DNA from: Toxotes chatareus
Lineage: Eukaryota; Chordata; Actinopteri; Toxotidae
Length of the DNA stretch: 64,000 nt
NCBI GenBank assembly: GCA_016801885.1
Contig: CM028884.1
Coordinates: 2,294,001-2,358,000, forward strand
Direction: 5' to 3'
Position numbers and translations under genes: made by a program
Part shown: piece after piece, positions 1-13,001 of the stretch
How the letters are laid out: each line of letters opens with the position of its first letter
Numbering within the stretch: position 1 is the first letter of the stretch
Notes under the pieces: generated by a model
Databases searched by the model: none
What the model was told of the DNA's origin: nothing
The model's input: only the letters and a program-made list of their open reading frames with translations

Positions 1-933
1 CTCAGTTTTATTTGTGCAATCTCTTGTTATGAGAGTTTGACATGAGGGGCTTGTTTTTTGCCTTTAATTGGATTAATAGAGTCTGTTGAGACTATAATTT
101 ATTCTGGTATTTATAATACCATCCAAGCCTTGTACAAAGTTAAATATTTTCCTACTTCATTTGGCTGAAGCATGAAGACGTGCTCTAATGTAAATGACTT
201 AGGCCAAGAAATCAAGAAGGCCGATCGAGGCATGTTGACTGACAATATGACCACTGACCATCTCCACTGTGATGTTTTTTACACAAAAGCCTTAAATGTG
301 CTTATCTTGGTCCCACTTTATAGTGTTCATTGCATGATTTTCTTCTGTATACTGTCTGTGGTGTGTGTTAGGGTTCAGAATGCATGTATGCACAGTACAT
401 ATGTATGTATGTATATCTTTATGCACACACACACTGAGTATGTACCTTCGTCTTTGCATTACCATTCAGTATGGAGCATATAGATGTACTGTAGTGGTAG
501 CCAAAGACAGGATGTTAAACATGCCAGATGGATTCTCAGTCTCCTGTTGTGCTGAGTGAATGCCAACAAATACAGATTCACACAGAGCTGCACATTTAAA
601 TTAATGCACCCTCCCAAACAGAACTGCATGCTGAAATCCTCCAGTGTCAACACTGCAAGTGCTTTATCCATGTCTTTAAATGTAGGTTTACAAGGATATT
701 GATGGGATTGAAGATACAGCCGTAGCACAGACAGACAAACAGACAGACAGTGAAAATGCTGTTGAGTGTCAGCAGGCTGACATGAGTAAAGACACAATCA
801 GCATAGTGTTGGTAACTGCCAGCTCAGCCTCAGGCTGCTGACCAGCTTTCTGTCAGGCTGATAAACAGCACTGCTCTCTATTCTCTCTGCACAGGAGACG
901 TGACACCTCACAAATTTTCCTTCATATGTACTT

Positions 934-935
<2 letters not shown>

Positions 936-1005
<70 letters not shown>
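936..1005. repeat. (CA)n microsatellite, 35 units
   Basis: An uninterrupted run of 35 CA dinucleotides. It is the longest perfect microsatellite in the window and probably length-polymorphic. Confidence 0.98.
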
Positions 1006-1008
<3 letters not shown>

Positions 1009-2614
1009 TCTAATTATGTTCCTGTCTCACAGGGACATTGATGGATAGGAAGGTGTGGTACTCACCATAACTTACAACAAAGGCTTCCTGTCAGATGTTT
1101 TGTCACAAAGCATCTCCCAGTTCCTGAACATAATTTTCCTCTTCACACCAAACGCTGAATATAGATAGTTTGGAGGGTGTGCACCAGCGAAAGAGTGGGT
1201 GAGCAAGACAGGAAAAAAATTAAAAACAAAAGACGCAAAGAAAAAATGTTGTTTGTTCTGTTTAATTCATTGTGTTAGCTAAATTCAACACATCCTTCCA
1301 TGTACCAAAACTGACCAACAATTCACAAAAAAACTGAAAAGTCCCTAACTAGCCAACCAGTTTTTGACTTTCAAACTGGGTAGTTAGCTGTTAGTTCACA
1401 GCCCATTACTTACACTTTGGGTGTTGATAAAGCTCCTGATGTCCTTTTTTATTTTTGCTGACATGGGACCTACAAAGTACAAACTGCGTTGGCTTGGACA
1501 TAAGTACGCTATGTGTGCTGTGCAGTGCTGGCTGGAAGGCATCACCCATGGCTGAGCTATGGACTGACCACCCTGATAACCTTACCATTTGCACATGACT
1601 TGAGCCTTCAGACAGCCCCCTCTGTTTCAGCCAATCAACTTCTATCATGGTTGTCTTGGAGACACAGCCTCGGAATTATTGAATACAGCTTCACTCCAAA
1701 GATACCGTGAACGAATTTGGCTGCATTGAAACACATTATGAGTGAACGGAGAGGCCAGAGGGTAGGAATGACAGAAGTCTTTCATGGGGGAGAAGAGCCA
1801 ACTTTAATTTTGTACTCATCCTAGAGTTATATTTCATAGCAGCTTTACTTTGCGAGGAAAAATTGTAATCGAAATGATTGATTTTATGTGCACCACATAA
1901 AGTTGAAAAGACTGGGTCTTTACAGATAGTTATTCATGCTTGAAAGTAATCTTTCCACAGAGCACCTCATTTTTCACTGTCCTACAGGAGCTCCACCTTC
2001 ATTTTGGATCTCAACCAAAAGTAGAACTGTAGAGTGTAAATGTTGGGGCTAAAAAAAACCCCTGATAAATAACCGTTAGCTTTTCGGATGCTGCATGGTG
2101 TAAGAAATGCCTTCAATCAAGTTCAAATCCTGCACCAGTCATTTTAAATGTGCATGTGTGTGTGTTTCTGCTCTGGTCATTGCATCTGACTTTATCTTCT
2201 TCGATCAGTAATATGACTGATCTGGATGTGTGTAGATATGTACTGTGGCTCATGAGCTGCTTTCACGTCCTGTTTTTGTACATCAGTGCGTGTGGGTTTG
2301 TGGGTGGGTGTGTGTGTGTGTGGATTTGGTGATTGCAGCTCCAAAACAGCAGATCCTGCAGCAGACCTCCTGCCAGCAAATCCAGTTCAGCAGCCTTTGT
2401 CGTCCTTTCTGTTGTACATTAAAGCTGAGTATCCCCTCTGTCTATTATCATGCACTGACAGACAGAACCACCCTTCCTGATCACACATGTTTGTGCTCCT
2501 TTGTGGCAGCTACAAAATCAAGATTTTGGAATAGAATAGATGTAGGAAACAACCTCCCACAGAGATTTTTCCCCACAATGACAAATTAATCATGAAACTA
2601 GAAACACGCCTTAA

Positions 2615-2618
<4 letters not shown>

Positions 2619-2646
<28 letters not shown>
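2619..2646. repeat. (TC)n microsatellite, 14 units
   Basis: A perfect TC dinucleotide run followed by a short C tract. Confidence 0.95.
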
Positions 2647-2647
<1 letters not shown>

Positions 2648-3164
2648 CCCCAAGCTGTCCATGGTGTTTACAGGTTTTTATGATAGATACATGTCTGACC
2701 TCTAAAGCACTGACCTGACCATGGAATATCCTTGCCTTAAGTTTAATAAAATGCTATAAAATGCAGTATTTCATCCATGTTGGCATATGAGCAATATGTT
2801 TAGTAAAAACAGATGCATGTCAGGCCACACAATCATCTGATCTAATTCTTCTTTATATGTATTATTTGGAATCCAGGGTGGGGTGACAAAGACTAAGTAC
2901 GCTAATTAATACAATTGTTCTGTTCCTTCTCTGCATGTTTGAAAACATTTAAAGTCCAATAAATAAAATGAGTCCTGTTTTTAAAAAATCTGTCCTTTGA
3001 CAGTGCTTTTTATTAAACATTGTTAAATGTTGCATGTAGCCTGGACATTTTAATGGCATGTGGTTTTTATTTCCTGGTGAAGTGGGGATCGTTTCACAGC
3101 AGCCATCAAACTCTGACCGACCTTGGAAACGGGAGGCAGCCATCTTTCCCTCTCCTCCTCACAC

Positions 3165-3395
3165 TACATGCAGGCAGTACTGTATGTTTTTCACAGACTT
3201 GGTGATGGAAAAGCGTAACACCACGATAAACAAAGATCACAGGGCTTCCTCTCTGCTTCAGTGTTTTAAAAAAGTGGAGGCTACTTGATGGTGCCGCCAG
3301 TGTGCTCTGCAATCTTACAGCAGCGTGATGTGACGTAACAACCCAAGCCACATTAATTTACCTGTGCAAAGCTGTGTGTAAGCTGAGCACCACCT
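3165..3395. repeat. Dispersed repeat, copy A (copy B at about 35055-35440)
   Basis: Two blocks match copy B in the same order and orientation. The first is about 3170-3245, with shared strings such as GCAGT..TGTAT.TTTTTCA.AGA and TCACAGGGCTT. The second is about 3328-3395, with GATGTGAC and CAAAG.TGTGTGTAAGC. The match is diverged and gapped. I do not recognise the family. It has no open frame and probably represents a non-autonomous element. Confidence 0.5.
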
Positions 3396-5112
3396 ACTGA
3401 CATTACACTATAACTCATGCAATGCTTGTGGCACTGCAGCAGTGTTTAACATGCAGCATTTCTTGCAGTATGGTGTGACACTGTTAGTCATTTGATGTGA
3501 AGTTTTTGAGAGGGAAATCGCTGATGGCACATCTACAGGAAATTATCTCCACTTTCCCAAATCCCAACATTTTTATGAAAAACCTGGCACATAAGTGACT
3601 TAACCTGCCCCACCACAGAGAGGGACATCAACCTGCTCTCAAACCCCTTCTCTGCTGATGTGGAAGGAGCACAACAGAATGTGCAGATGGAGCCACTGAA
3701 ATGTAATGTGATGATGCTCTCTGAAGTCACCACCAGCAGCTCCCACCGTCACAGTCCCACAGGGGGTTTGGAAAAGTCCAGATTTAGCCACATGAGGTAC
3801 AAAGTCAAAAGAATGCACAATTTATTTGCCTCTTCATAAATATGTGAGCAAACATTTTCTCTTATGAAACTGATGAGATTTAAGGGACCTGAGTTCTTTT
3901 TCTACCCGTGGTCCAGCATCACAGCTCCTATTAGGAGTGATAAAAACATCTTACTACAGATTCAGCATCAACTCATCAAGACAATCTCTTATATTTAAAG
4001 GTTCAGCTATCCTGAGTCACTGTTGTCTTCCTGCATGTATTTTTCGAAAGCACTCTGTGAAGACTGACTAAGACATTTTTGCTTAGCATTGTCTGATTTG
4101 AAGTGAAAGTGAAGCAGCAAAAAAAAACGTGTTTTCTTTTGAAGGTCACACTGAAGAGGCTGCAGCTGCTCACATAGCAATAACTGGCCAGTTTATGACT
4201 GCGCTTCCACACAGTAAAGTGCTGATGTGCCATGGGGAGCAGAGGGTGGGTGGGAGGATTGAAAGGAACATGAATTTAGCTGATCAGCTGTTTCAAGTGC
4301 ACCAGGCTCTGCTCCCTCAGGTGTAATTAAGAAAAGTAAACACAATTCAACTTCCACAGGAATGTGTTACTGTGTCCTTTGTATCTGTATGTGTATACTA
4401 AAGCAAATGTATATATTTCAGTATAACACAGTGTATGCAACATATTAAATTTCTCTGATGCTGGTTAAATATAAGTAGTATCAGTACAGTAGTACAACAG
4501 TACAGTGATTTATCTACAGTATAAAACACTGTATTTCAATTAATACATGTGCAAAACCAACTGCAATCACCAGACAAGAGTAAGACACTTCTGCAAAAAC
4601 CCCAGTTTATATTCAGTGTCAATGTTTGTAAAACCTAGTTTATTTGCTCCTGGTAACTACGGCATGATTAAGGTTAGGACAAGCTTGTCATGGTTATGCT
4701 GCCAGTATGCTTTGCACCTTTCTAATGTTCTGATGTAATCAACAATTTCTGAAACTTAACAAAAAGTAATGGTCTGACATTGAATTTGTTTAATTGTAGT
4801 TTCTGATTAATAGTGCATCACAAACACTTATTTGCTGCATTCTTTAAAACAACCACAAGGTGGAAAAGCAGGTAGCTGTGCAGCTGACTCGCTGCTGTCC
4901 AACTGGGTTTCATGTGTCACCGGTGATATTGAGAAGTTAGAGATAAACAAGTCCACGTATGTGTGATTGTTAAAGCTCTTACAGAATGAATCAGTCTGAC
5001 AGTCAGTAAGGCCTCAGCACCTTGCTATCTGTCTGTGCTTTATTTTGTCCGTGCCTTAGACACACACACACTTAAAAGCCAGCTCTCTGCACTTTTTTTC
5101 TACACTCGAAAC

Positions 5113-5395
5113 CACGTGTAGGGTTTCAACCCCCGACAGTGACAGACAGCTTCACTGACCAATAAGAAGACAGGGATTTGTCGGTAGGTGTTTAACGGGG
5201 CCAATCAGACATCGGCAGAGGCCGGTCCGGGCTGTGGAGGCGTGTCTTGCGCTACAAAGTCTCTCCAGCCTTAATTACTGCAACTTCTCCAACTTTAGGA
5301 AAAATTGCGCAGCCCGTCCTGTGCTAAACGCTCCTGTCCCTACACAATAAAACCACACACCTCTTCCAAGTTCCTCTGCCCTGCTGTGCTGTATC
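5113..5395 (+). promoter_or_regulatory. Probable adamts17 promoter and 5'UTR
   Basis: The 280 bases before the start codon contain a palindromic E-box CACGTG at 5113-5118 and two forward CCAAT boxes, at 5159-5163 and 5201-5205 (the latter in the context GGCCAATCAGA). CpG density is higher here than in the flanking DNA, from about 5160 into exon 1. No convincing TATA box is visible, so dispersed initiation is likely. The transcription start and any upstream non-coding exon cannot be placed from sequence alone. Confidence 0.5.
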
Positions 5396-5453
5396 ATGCA
5401 TAACAGCCATGTCACCCATCTGCTCCTCTCTCTGCTGTGCTTCGGGTTGACTG
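5396..5453 (+). CDS. adamts17: adamts17 exon 1 (signal peptide)
   Basis: This exon encodes residues 1-19 plus the first base of codon 20. The peptide MHNSHVTHLLLSLLCFGLT has a short polar N-terminus followed by a leucine-rich hydrophobic core, as expected for the secretory signal of an extracellular protease. The ATG has A at -3, an acceptable Kozak context. The exon ends at a perfect GTAAGT donor in phase 1, which matches the exon 2 acceptor (G+CC gives Ala20). The start was chosen because it gives the signal peptide and lies just downstream of the CCAAT-box promoter. An ATG at 5734, in frame with exon 2, would produce a protein without a signal sequence. Confidence 0.85.
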
Positions 5454-5863
5454 GTAAGTACTGACTAAGAACTCTTTAGGCATGGACTCTGCGTTGTGTG
5501 TGTGTCTGTATAGCTCAGATTTAGGTCAACTAAAGCGAGCAGTTTCCTCACTTAATCAGGCGAATGTTTTTCTAAAGATCAACAGTAGGAAGTCGGCTGT
5601 GTTTCCTTATGTATACTTGTTAGATTCCCCCCGACAGCGGCTGTAATGAATAATCACTGCAGTAATTACTTGCACACTGTTCCTTAGAGTCACGGGCTGC
5701 AGACTTTTGCAAAGCACTGGTTGAGCTCTGAAGTTGAACGTGGCTGCAGGACTCACGGAGCAGTATAGAGCAGATAGTTCAGCCGGTTCACCCAGTCAGG
5801 ACAGGAGGCTATTTTTTTGCCTATCGCGACCACTGTTTGATGGAAACTGTCCCTTTCCCACAG
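5454..5863 (+). other. adamts17 intron 1
   Basis: A 410-base intron with a GTAAGT donor and a pyrimidine-rich acceptor (CCTTTCCCACAG). An open frame from 5734 runs into exon 2, but it lies mainly in the intron and I do not take it as a real start. No repeat or RNA gene is visible. Confidence 0.8.
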
Positions 5864-6228
5864 CCCAGTCTGAGCTGGAGACAGATGAAGTGGTTCCCAG
5901 GCTGCTGTCCGGGCAGGAGGCGCACCTGTCTACCGACCACACTGTCCGCGCTGTGCGGCGCCGCGGTCAGCGCTCTGTGGACCCCCCAGGGGGAGGACAC
6001 TCTGACCCGGATAACATAATTCTGACACTGCCCGCTTTTGGAAGGGACCTGTATTTAAATCTGACACGGGACAGTGCGTTTCTCTCGGGGGACTTTGTGG
6101 TGGAGGAGAGGCGCAGGGACCAGAGCGCAGCGGTCAGACCCTTGCCCGTGAACCAGCTCTGCTTTTACTCTGGCTCCATCGTCAACCACACGGACTCTCT
6201 GGCATCAGTGAGCACCTGTGGCGGTCTG
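5864..6228 (+). CDS. adamts17: adamts17 exon 2 (propeptide)
   Basis: This exon encodes most of the ADAMTS propeptide, residues 20-141. The propeptide (Pep_M12B-type) keeps the protease latent and assists folding in the secretory pathway. Visible landmarks are the prodomain core NIILTLPAFGRDLYLNL (70-86), two N-glycosylation sequons (Asn85-Leu-Thr and Asn127-His-Thr) and the conserved CFYSGSIVNHT...STCGGL block (119-141) with cysteines 119 and 138. An arginine-rich stretch (RAVRRR, 48-53) is a weak possible processing site. The exon is CpG-rich compared with its introns. The CCCACAG acceptor is good. The donor GTAAAT is weaker than the others, and reading through it meets a stop after about ten codons. 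The exon ends in phase 0. Confidence 0.92.
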
Positions 6229-8698
6229 GTAAATCCATCTTCATTTTTTTTGGACTGTTGATAGGTTTCATGTCTTTCTATTCAAGCAGCTGAACTCAAG
6301 ACCGTTCCATTTAATACACTGCAAAGGCAGGTTGGATTACAGCAGCCTGTTTCTGGAGAGACTCTCCATGCAGCCATCCTGCTGAAGTAGCTCTGAGCAT
6401 GATTTCTAGCTCCTGTCTCATCAGTCACTCTAGATAATCTTTTAAACCCCACTGACTTGCCAGCGGGTCATTCAGTTCAAAGTCACACTGTTCAAACTTT
6501 CAGGACTTTGTCTTAAACCTTTGTGGAGATCCTGCTTCCAGAGATGAAACTGTCTGGATGGCATTTGGGGAAATGTGTTAAAAATGATGCACAAGACATG
6601 CGTAGTGTTTCCATTTGATAGATTGTAGCAACATAAAATTATTGAGTCATTTTAAGTCTTATAGCTACTTTAAGAAAACACAAAACAAAAGGGGAAAACT
6701 TTGTTGACAAAAAAAAAAACTTAAACTCAAATTCCACTCATTGGCTTTTTGTGGAGCTCAACTGCATTTCACAGTCTAATCAGTGGAAAGACTCTGCAAA
6801 GTGGTTGTATGTTCTGGAGAAATCTAGTAAATGGATTATGAGGAAGGAGTTTTTTTTTTCTTCTTCTTTTTTTGGTCAAACTACCATTTCCAAACTAAGG
6901 AATGCATTTCGATGCTCACTGTATGCTGAGGGGTTCTACAGAACTGATTTTGTTCAGATCTGTTCCCCATGGTGAGAAGTTCCACATTAGCTGAGGCATT
7001 TGATAATGCTCTTATGTAAAGTGAGTGTGGAGGTAGGGGTTCAGGCTCAGTCCTGGACTCTTCAGCAGAAACAGGCTTGAAGCCAGTCCTTAAAGTAGAC
7101 TCTGCTCCTTTATTTCCTCCATATATCCTCAGTGACAGTTTAAGCATTCAGCTAACCTACAATGAATGACAAGATTATTGTCCTGCTGTGTACAGACAGT
7201 GTGAGTCACATGGTGGGTTTATATGGAAAAAAAAGCCACTGGTAGCTGAAGCAGTTCAACCTGCAGCCTCTTACAGGGTGGAGGGACTGAGGGGCACTCA
7301 GTCCTCAGTCAAATGAGCTGTGTCCCAGGTCCAAGTTCTGTATTAATTCAAAATACAGTAACTACATCTTACTGTAAGTATACTATGTTTACAGTGCAGT
7401 ATGGTGGCAGAAATCATTGTAATGTGCTGTTAGCACCTAATGGAAAGTGATGCAAGACACAGCGGTAACTTCAACCAGGCTGTAACTTTACAGAACTCAC
7501 GCCAGGTTTAAGTTTGAAAGCTCAGCGAAAAAGCAGGTAGTGTTTTATAAAGGATTCCTTAAGGAGAGGTCCCATGAGTCATCACACCACTGTCAACAGC
7601 TTCAGGTCTTCTTTCCAGCTGTGAGTGACGTCACCCCTTCTGTCTCGTGCGTTGCACTGGGGGACACACGTGGGACAACACGTTGGAATTTCTGATGGAT
7701 AATTCCAGATTTTTGTTGCTTTGTGAGCAAGTTTTATGACTAATAAGACTGTGCTCACAAAAAGAGCCTGAATGACACATCACATCAGTGACATTTTTAG
7801 GCAGGTGTGATTTAACAGTATTGGTGTGTATGTTGGCCGCAAGGAAACAAGAAATGTCTACTAAGATTTGTTTTGGGGTCATTTAGGAAAAAGCGTCTCC
7901 ATTACATAATTGATCCACCAGAGAGCACTGACAAGTTTATTTCTACACTGTAAAATGGCCTGTTCACTACATGCGTCTGCATTCAGTATCAGAGATCCAT
8001 ATCATTATCTAAGATCCTGCATTGTTTTGGGCTATACTCATAATAATGATTGCATCGCTACAAAGAAGTCTGATTGGTCAAGAGACACGAGCAGTCAGAT
8101 GATCAGAGGGGTCGGAGACGAAGCAACAGGTTAGAGAAATGTATTTAGAAGAGAATACAAAAGTAAACGTTAAAATTATGAGCCAGACTGTCAGCTGTAA
8201 ACATCACATCACATCATAGTTCAATTTAATAAACTAATATTATAATATGAAGGTATTTCATTATTAATGCAATCATGTTTCCAGTGAACAGCATGCTACA
8301 GTCTGTGGAACTGGGACACATGAATATTTTAATTAGTCTAATTCAATTTAACCAAATAAACCCAGTTAGATATTTATCAACAGTGACTTTCAAGCACAGG
8401 ACATGTCAGAATGATGTCTTCAGTGCTAAACCAGCAGTACTGAGTCCTTCCTGGGATTTTCAGTCTGAAACATGAAGGCTCTGTGGCTCTCATGTGTGTC
8501 TGTTTAAGGGTCTTAGAAATGTTATGAACACAGAGCGTGTCAGATACTGGTCTGTCACTTCCAAGTTTCCACGCTCTCTGCTCGCTGGAGCAGTCAGGAA
8601 AAGCTGGTAGCCACTCTGCCACGTGCACATGCTTACTGTGTGTTTGATGTGAAGTCTGACTAGGAGTGTGATCAGGCTGTCTGTATTTGTCCAGACTT

Positions 8699-8729
8699 CA
8701 CACACACACAGACACACACACACACACAA
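8699..8729. repeat. (CA)n microsatellite, imperfect
   Basis: A CA dinucleotide run interrupted by a single GA unit. Confidence 0.93.
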
Positions 8730-10692
8730 CGGTGTGTCAGGCAAGTACACGGTGAGTAGCCCAGATGCCTTTAAACTCAGAGTGAAGTTGTTGTTGGCTT
8801 CCAGCCACTGCAGTCTTTTGACCTTTTTATTGCCATTTTGTTGATTTTCATTTTTCTTTTCCAGACAGCTGCTGGATGTTATTATGTAGAAAAGAAAATG
8901 TTTTTAAATGTGATGTCCGTTCATTGGAGCTAACTAGGTCAGGCTCAGTCGCTCCTTGAGTGGGAAAAGACAGTCTCTCCCATACACAAACACACCTCAC
9001 CACAAATGTATTATGGCTGGCCTGTGTGAAACTTATCTCCATATGGTCCAGGTTATATGTAACTCTATCCAGTCACAGCCGCTGTCCTTACCCCTGCAAG
9101 TCAGTCAGCCAGCCAGGCAGGCTCAGCTCACACCAAGGCTGTCACGTTTTCCACAAAATCACATTCGAACGAATTCAAATTGGCACCTAAATCATTCAAA
9201 TTAATTCAAACACAATCCATATACCCCCCCCCCTCCCTTGCCACCGCCACCCAGTCAGACATGATTGTACATTTGTTTCCCTTGTTTTCTGGTGCATCCT
9301 TTGCCTTCACTGGGTGGCCAGCTATCAGGTGAGTCCTGTGGTCTGTTACTGTTGTAGAGAGAGGCAGAGCCTTTTCTAAATTTGGCAGTAAGGCAGTGCT
9401 TTTTACACAGCTGGCAAACTGCCATCTATCATGAAGAACCCAAAATACTCCCCGACACTGCTTCACTGCTTCTCAGATGCTTCAGTGTCGTGATTATCCC
9501 CCCGGCACGGCTTTGTTCGCTAATATCCTCCTCCATTCTTATTTAGTAGTTCAGTTTACTGGTAGGGTAATAGGGCAGCAGTAGGTCAAGCTGATGAGGT
9601 GAATTTGAAAGCCCTCTGCTTGACCTCAAGGAAAACTACTTCAAACGGTCTGATGCACATAGAGACTGTACGTTTTAAATTTGAACAGGTTTTTACAGTT
9701 TGAATGTTTTATTTTTTTCCCATGTTAGAAAGAGTGTTTGAATGTGGGAAATTTAATCTTGACTAAAAAGCAACAGCCCTTGCACATTAGCGCACACACA
9801 CACACACTTGTATTCATTTGTCATGGTTGCACAGTGGCACTTTTAGTAACTTTTATTTGAGTAGTTAAATCACCAGCATGTGTTTGGCTGAGGCTCAAAC
9901 CAAGCAGAGCCTGCTGACACCTTGTTCTTGTGCGGGTGATGTTTTCTGATATTTGTGTGAGTGGAGCAGAGTAGTGGCAGTGGACCAGTTGGATTGTATT
10001 AGTGCTTCCAGTAGGGCATGTGTTAATGCAGTGGAGTAAACAGGACAAGTGGAGGCACTGACACTTCCTTATGTACCACAACAGCCATCATCATAGGTGA
10101 TGAACAGACGTGGCTGAAAGTGTTGGTATCCTTCCACTTAGAAAGGAAAAGCACTATTTTATGTGAACACCTGGATGGTGTGTTTCACCCCAGAATGTCT
10201 TGGTGATCTTCTGATTTCATTTTACTCTGCACAGATTCGATGGACTCTGTGAAAGATGCAGCAAATCAGCCAGATGACATAACTGATCCTCGTCCATCTT
10301 TCACAGAGGGGATGGAGCTCTTTGAAAGCTTCAGTTTTCTTCTTCTGTGAACATAGAGCTGATGTGACTTAGCCAAAAAGTTCTCATTTTGTTACATCTG
10401 TCCAAAGGACATTCTCTCAGAAGCACTGTGACTTTTTAACATGTATTTTAGCTTCAGTTGCCTGGGGGTAATCTCATTGCCTCTGGCACAAATGTCCATT
10501 TGGAATCAAGAATGAACTGATTAGGATTAGGAAGTCGGAGGTTAGGGTTAGAATTCACACACCGATTATGACAAGGTGGTAGTTGTAGTTGCTTGTTAAA
10601 TTACTTGAGCGATTAAGTAATTTAAGGGCTTTTAGATGTTAGTATGTCCACAGGAGAGCACTGACAACTTTATCAGTAATAATAACTATAAC

Positions 10693-10718
10693 TATATATA
10701 TATATATATATATATATA
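10693..10718. repeat. (TA)n microsatellite, 13 units
   Basis: A perfect TA dinucleotide run. A second short TATATATA string follows it. Confidence 0.93.
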
Positions 10719-12963
10719 GTTATATATAAAAAATATTATACATCGTTCTTCTTGGTGAGGTACATAGAGCCTTATGGGAACAAATGCATCTGTAACCCTG
10801 CTGCCCATCACTCCCCGGTCTTTTTGCATGAGTTTTCCTTGTTTATATGGGTTTTGGTATTTGCTGGATTTCTGGTGTATTTCCCTAAATGTTTGTGTTT
10901 TCACTCTTGTGTGTGGTTTAATATTTGTAGCATTCTTTGACATTGTGGAAGTGGAATTGCAATATCTGACGGCTGACAAACTTTTCTGACAGTATATATC
11001 ATCATATTGCGCAATATTACGAGGAATGCTCCGACAGTTGGAGACTGTCCGCCCAAGAAAAACAAGAGAGTCAGTAATTTGTTCAAATGCCTAAATGACC
11101 TGTGTTTATGCTTCAGTGACAAAGACCTCTGGTGGTCACGTAAATGATGTGCTGTTGTTTGTTGGAGACCAAGTAGTTTTTGTGCCAGATCCTGATAAAA
11201 GATGTTGTCCTGATAGGGAGATCAGAGCAGAGCATCTTGTGTTTTGTTTGCTCAAAGACTGTTTTGTTGGCTTTAAAGGAAGGAAACACAGTTTTTACTG
11301 TCTGATAGAAAATCCAGTAGTTTGGTCCAGTGTGTTATTATCCTTGCTTGGCATGAGCAGGGAACCTTCTGTCAAATGAGAGCAAAAAAAAAAAAAATAT
11401 CCACCAACATTGTCATTTAAGAGTTGTATCTAAAAGTCTCAAGACTAATTTCTGCAGCTCTGATTACTTTTTCACCTAGAAAGCTAATCACGTATCCACT
11501 CAAGAGTCTTTTTTCAGCATTAAGGAAATGCTGAAACTTTAAAACCCCACTGTGAGTACAGTGGTTGTAGGTCATATAGGTGTGCGTGGTAGCTGTTCAT
11601 CTTTCTCCACTGTCCACTTCTATAAATAGCATCTTAAAACCATGTTTGTAGAACTTCTACCATGGCATCAGATAACCCTAACCCCAGCAGAGCAATTGAA
11701 GCTTGGCCTAATCTCAGACTTAAACGTAAGCTGAGATAGAAGTTTATTTATCTGTGTGGAGAAACTGGGACATTAAAGCAGCGGAACAACATGGTTTCAT
11801 TATACACACAGATTGTAGCTAAACCTAATAATAAACAGAAAGCATGGGAAAGAGCATGAGTTCTAACATTTAGGTTCCCTCACAGTACACATATCATGCA
11901 CAGAACTCATTTCTTACCTGACTCACTGTAACACCTACGAGATGAAATCGTCTCAGGTCCCTCCAACCACAGCTAGCTTTGAATGGTTGGGATATACCTC
12001 TTCCCCCAGCTAATGCCTCAGAATACATCGTCCCTATGTTTGTGGAGCATTAGAAATGCTTTAATTCATCCTCCAGTCCACATTTTGCTGCTTAACAGAA
12101 TTTGTTAGCCCCGGGGCTCAGCTGGGAGCAGAATGTCTGCAGAAACATTGGAACAGACTGAGTTACTGCCATATTTTATGGCATACCTCGCTGCTCTTGT
12201 CAGAGCAGGCCTGTTCATTGTGGCTGCACTGTGACTGCTGCCTGTGCATTGTGTTGTTTGTCTTTGTCCTCTGTTGTTTGCAGAAACCTCACAAATCTGT
12301 GTTGTAAAGAGTACAGAATGGTATTTTAACAGTTTGCACTTGACCTAACTTTGACATAAGAGCTGATTGGATAAAATTTCTTCATTATGAAAGAATGATG
12401 ATTAACTTCCAGACTGTCTGAAAGGGTGTGGCCTTCATTCTTCCAAAACGACCCTGACACACTGGACCCGGTTCAGCTTTTGCTGCAACACAATGCAACA
12501 TCATCTGACAAAGCACTGTGCTGGCCAGTCACTTAAGTGCAAGTGCACATGCAAGCCTTTTCCTCCATCCAGACTCCCCAGATCGTATATCATGGCCTCA
12601 CCAGTACATGACACAATACAGCCCCTTGTGTTGTTTTAACGCAGGACAAATGTCTGTCTGAATATGGCCCAGGTCTGATCTGAGGCGACTCCCCTTGGCA
12701 ACCTCAAGGTTCTGCTGCTCTTGGTTCCAGATACAGATACCTTCCAGATACCCTCAGAGGTCTTGTAGAATCCATACTTTGTGAGTCAGAGATGTTTTGG
12801 TGGCACACAAAGAACAAAAGAATATTAGTGAGGGATAATATTTGAAGTGGTTCCAAATGTTGACCCTTTTTTTTTTTTTTTTATCCGACCAGGCTCCGCT
12901 GTTGCCATCATATAATTTTCCCACCACTGTCACACATTGACTGAGCTCCTACAGCTGTGGGGT

Positions 12964-13001
12964 GCAGCACCACCAACTGTGAGCACAGTTGGTGGTGCTG
13001 C
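12964..13001. repeat. Perfect inverted repeat, 18-bp arms, 2-base spacer
   Basis: The left arm at 12964-12981 (GCAGCACCACCAACTGTG) is the exact reverse complement of the right arm at 12984-13001, separated by AG. It can form a cruciform or an RNA hairpin within intron 2. The origin is unknown. It carries no flanking features that identify it as a transposon end. Confidence 0.95.

Larger units (their letters stand above)
1..5112. other. intergenic region upstream of adamts17
   Basis: I see no supportable gene here on either strand. The open frames are short (up to about 114 codons), overlap microsatellites, and show no recognisable domain. The stretch holds an (AC)n microsatellite at 936-1005, a (TC)n tract at 2619-2646 and a dispersed repeat around 3165-3395 that has a diverged copy in adamts17 intron 6. 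A weak tRNA-B-box-like string near 2120 might be an old SINE remnant, but it is too degraded to annotate. Confidence 0.6.

Noticed and set aside
798..1004. Minus-strand frame with a long Cys-Val repeat
   Set aside because: It is a translated (CA)n microsatellite.
2090..2145. tRNA-like B-box string (GTTCAAATCC) that might mark a tRNA or SINE
   Set aside because: No cloverleaf or A-box at proper spacing could be found; at most a very old SINE remnant.
5201..5395. Possible TATA box in the AT-rich CTTAATTACT and ACAATAAAAC strings upstream of exon 1
   Set aside because: Neither matches a TATA consensus at a clear spacing; CCAAT boxes and CpG content suggest a TATA-less promoter.
5734..5863. Upstream ATG at 5734 in frame with exon 2, giving a 175-codon open frame
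   Set aside because: It would replace the signal peptide with an unrelated, non-hydrophobic N-terminus. The exon 1 ATG at 5396 has a signal peptide, an upstream promoter and a matching splice phase.
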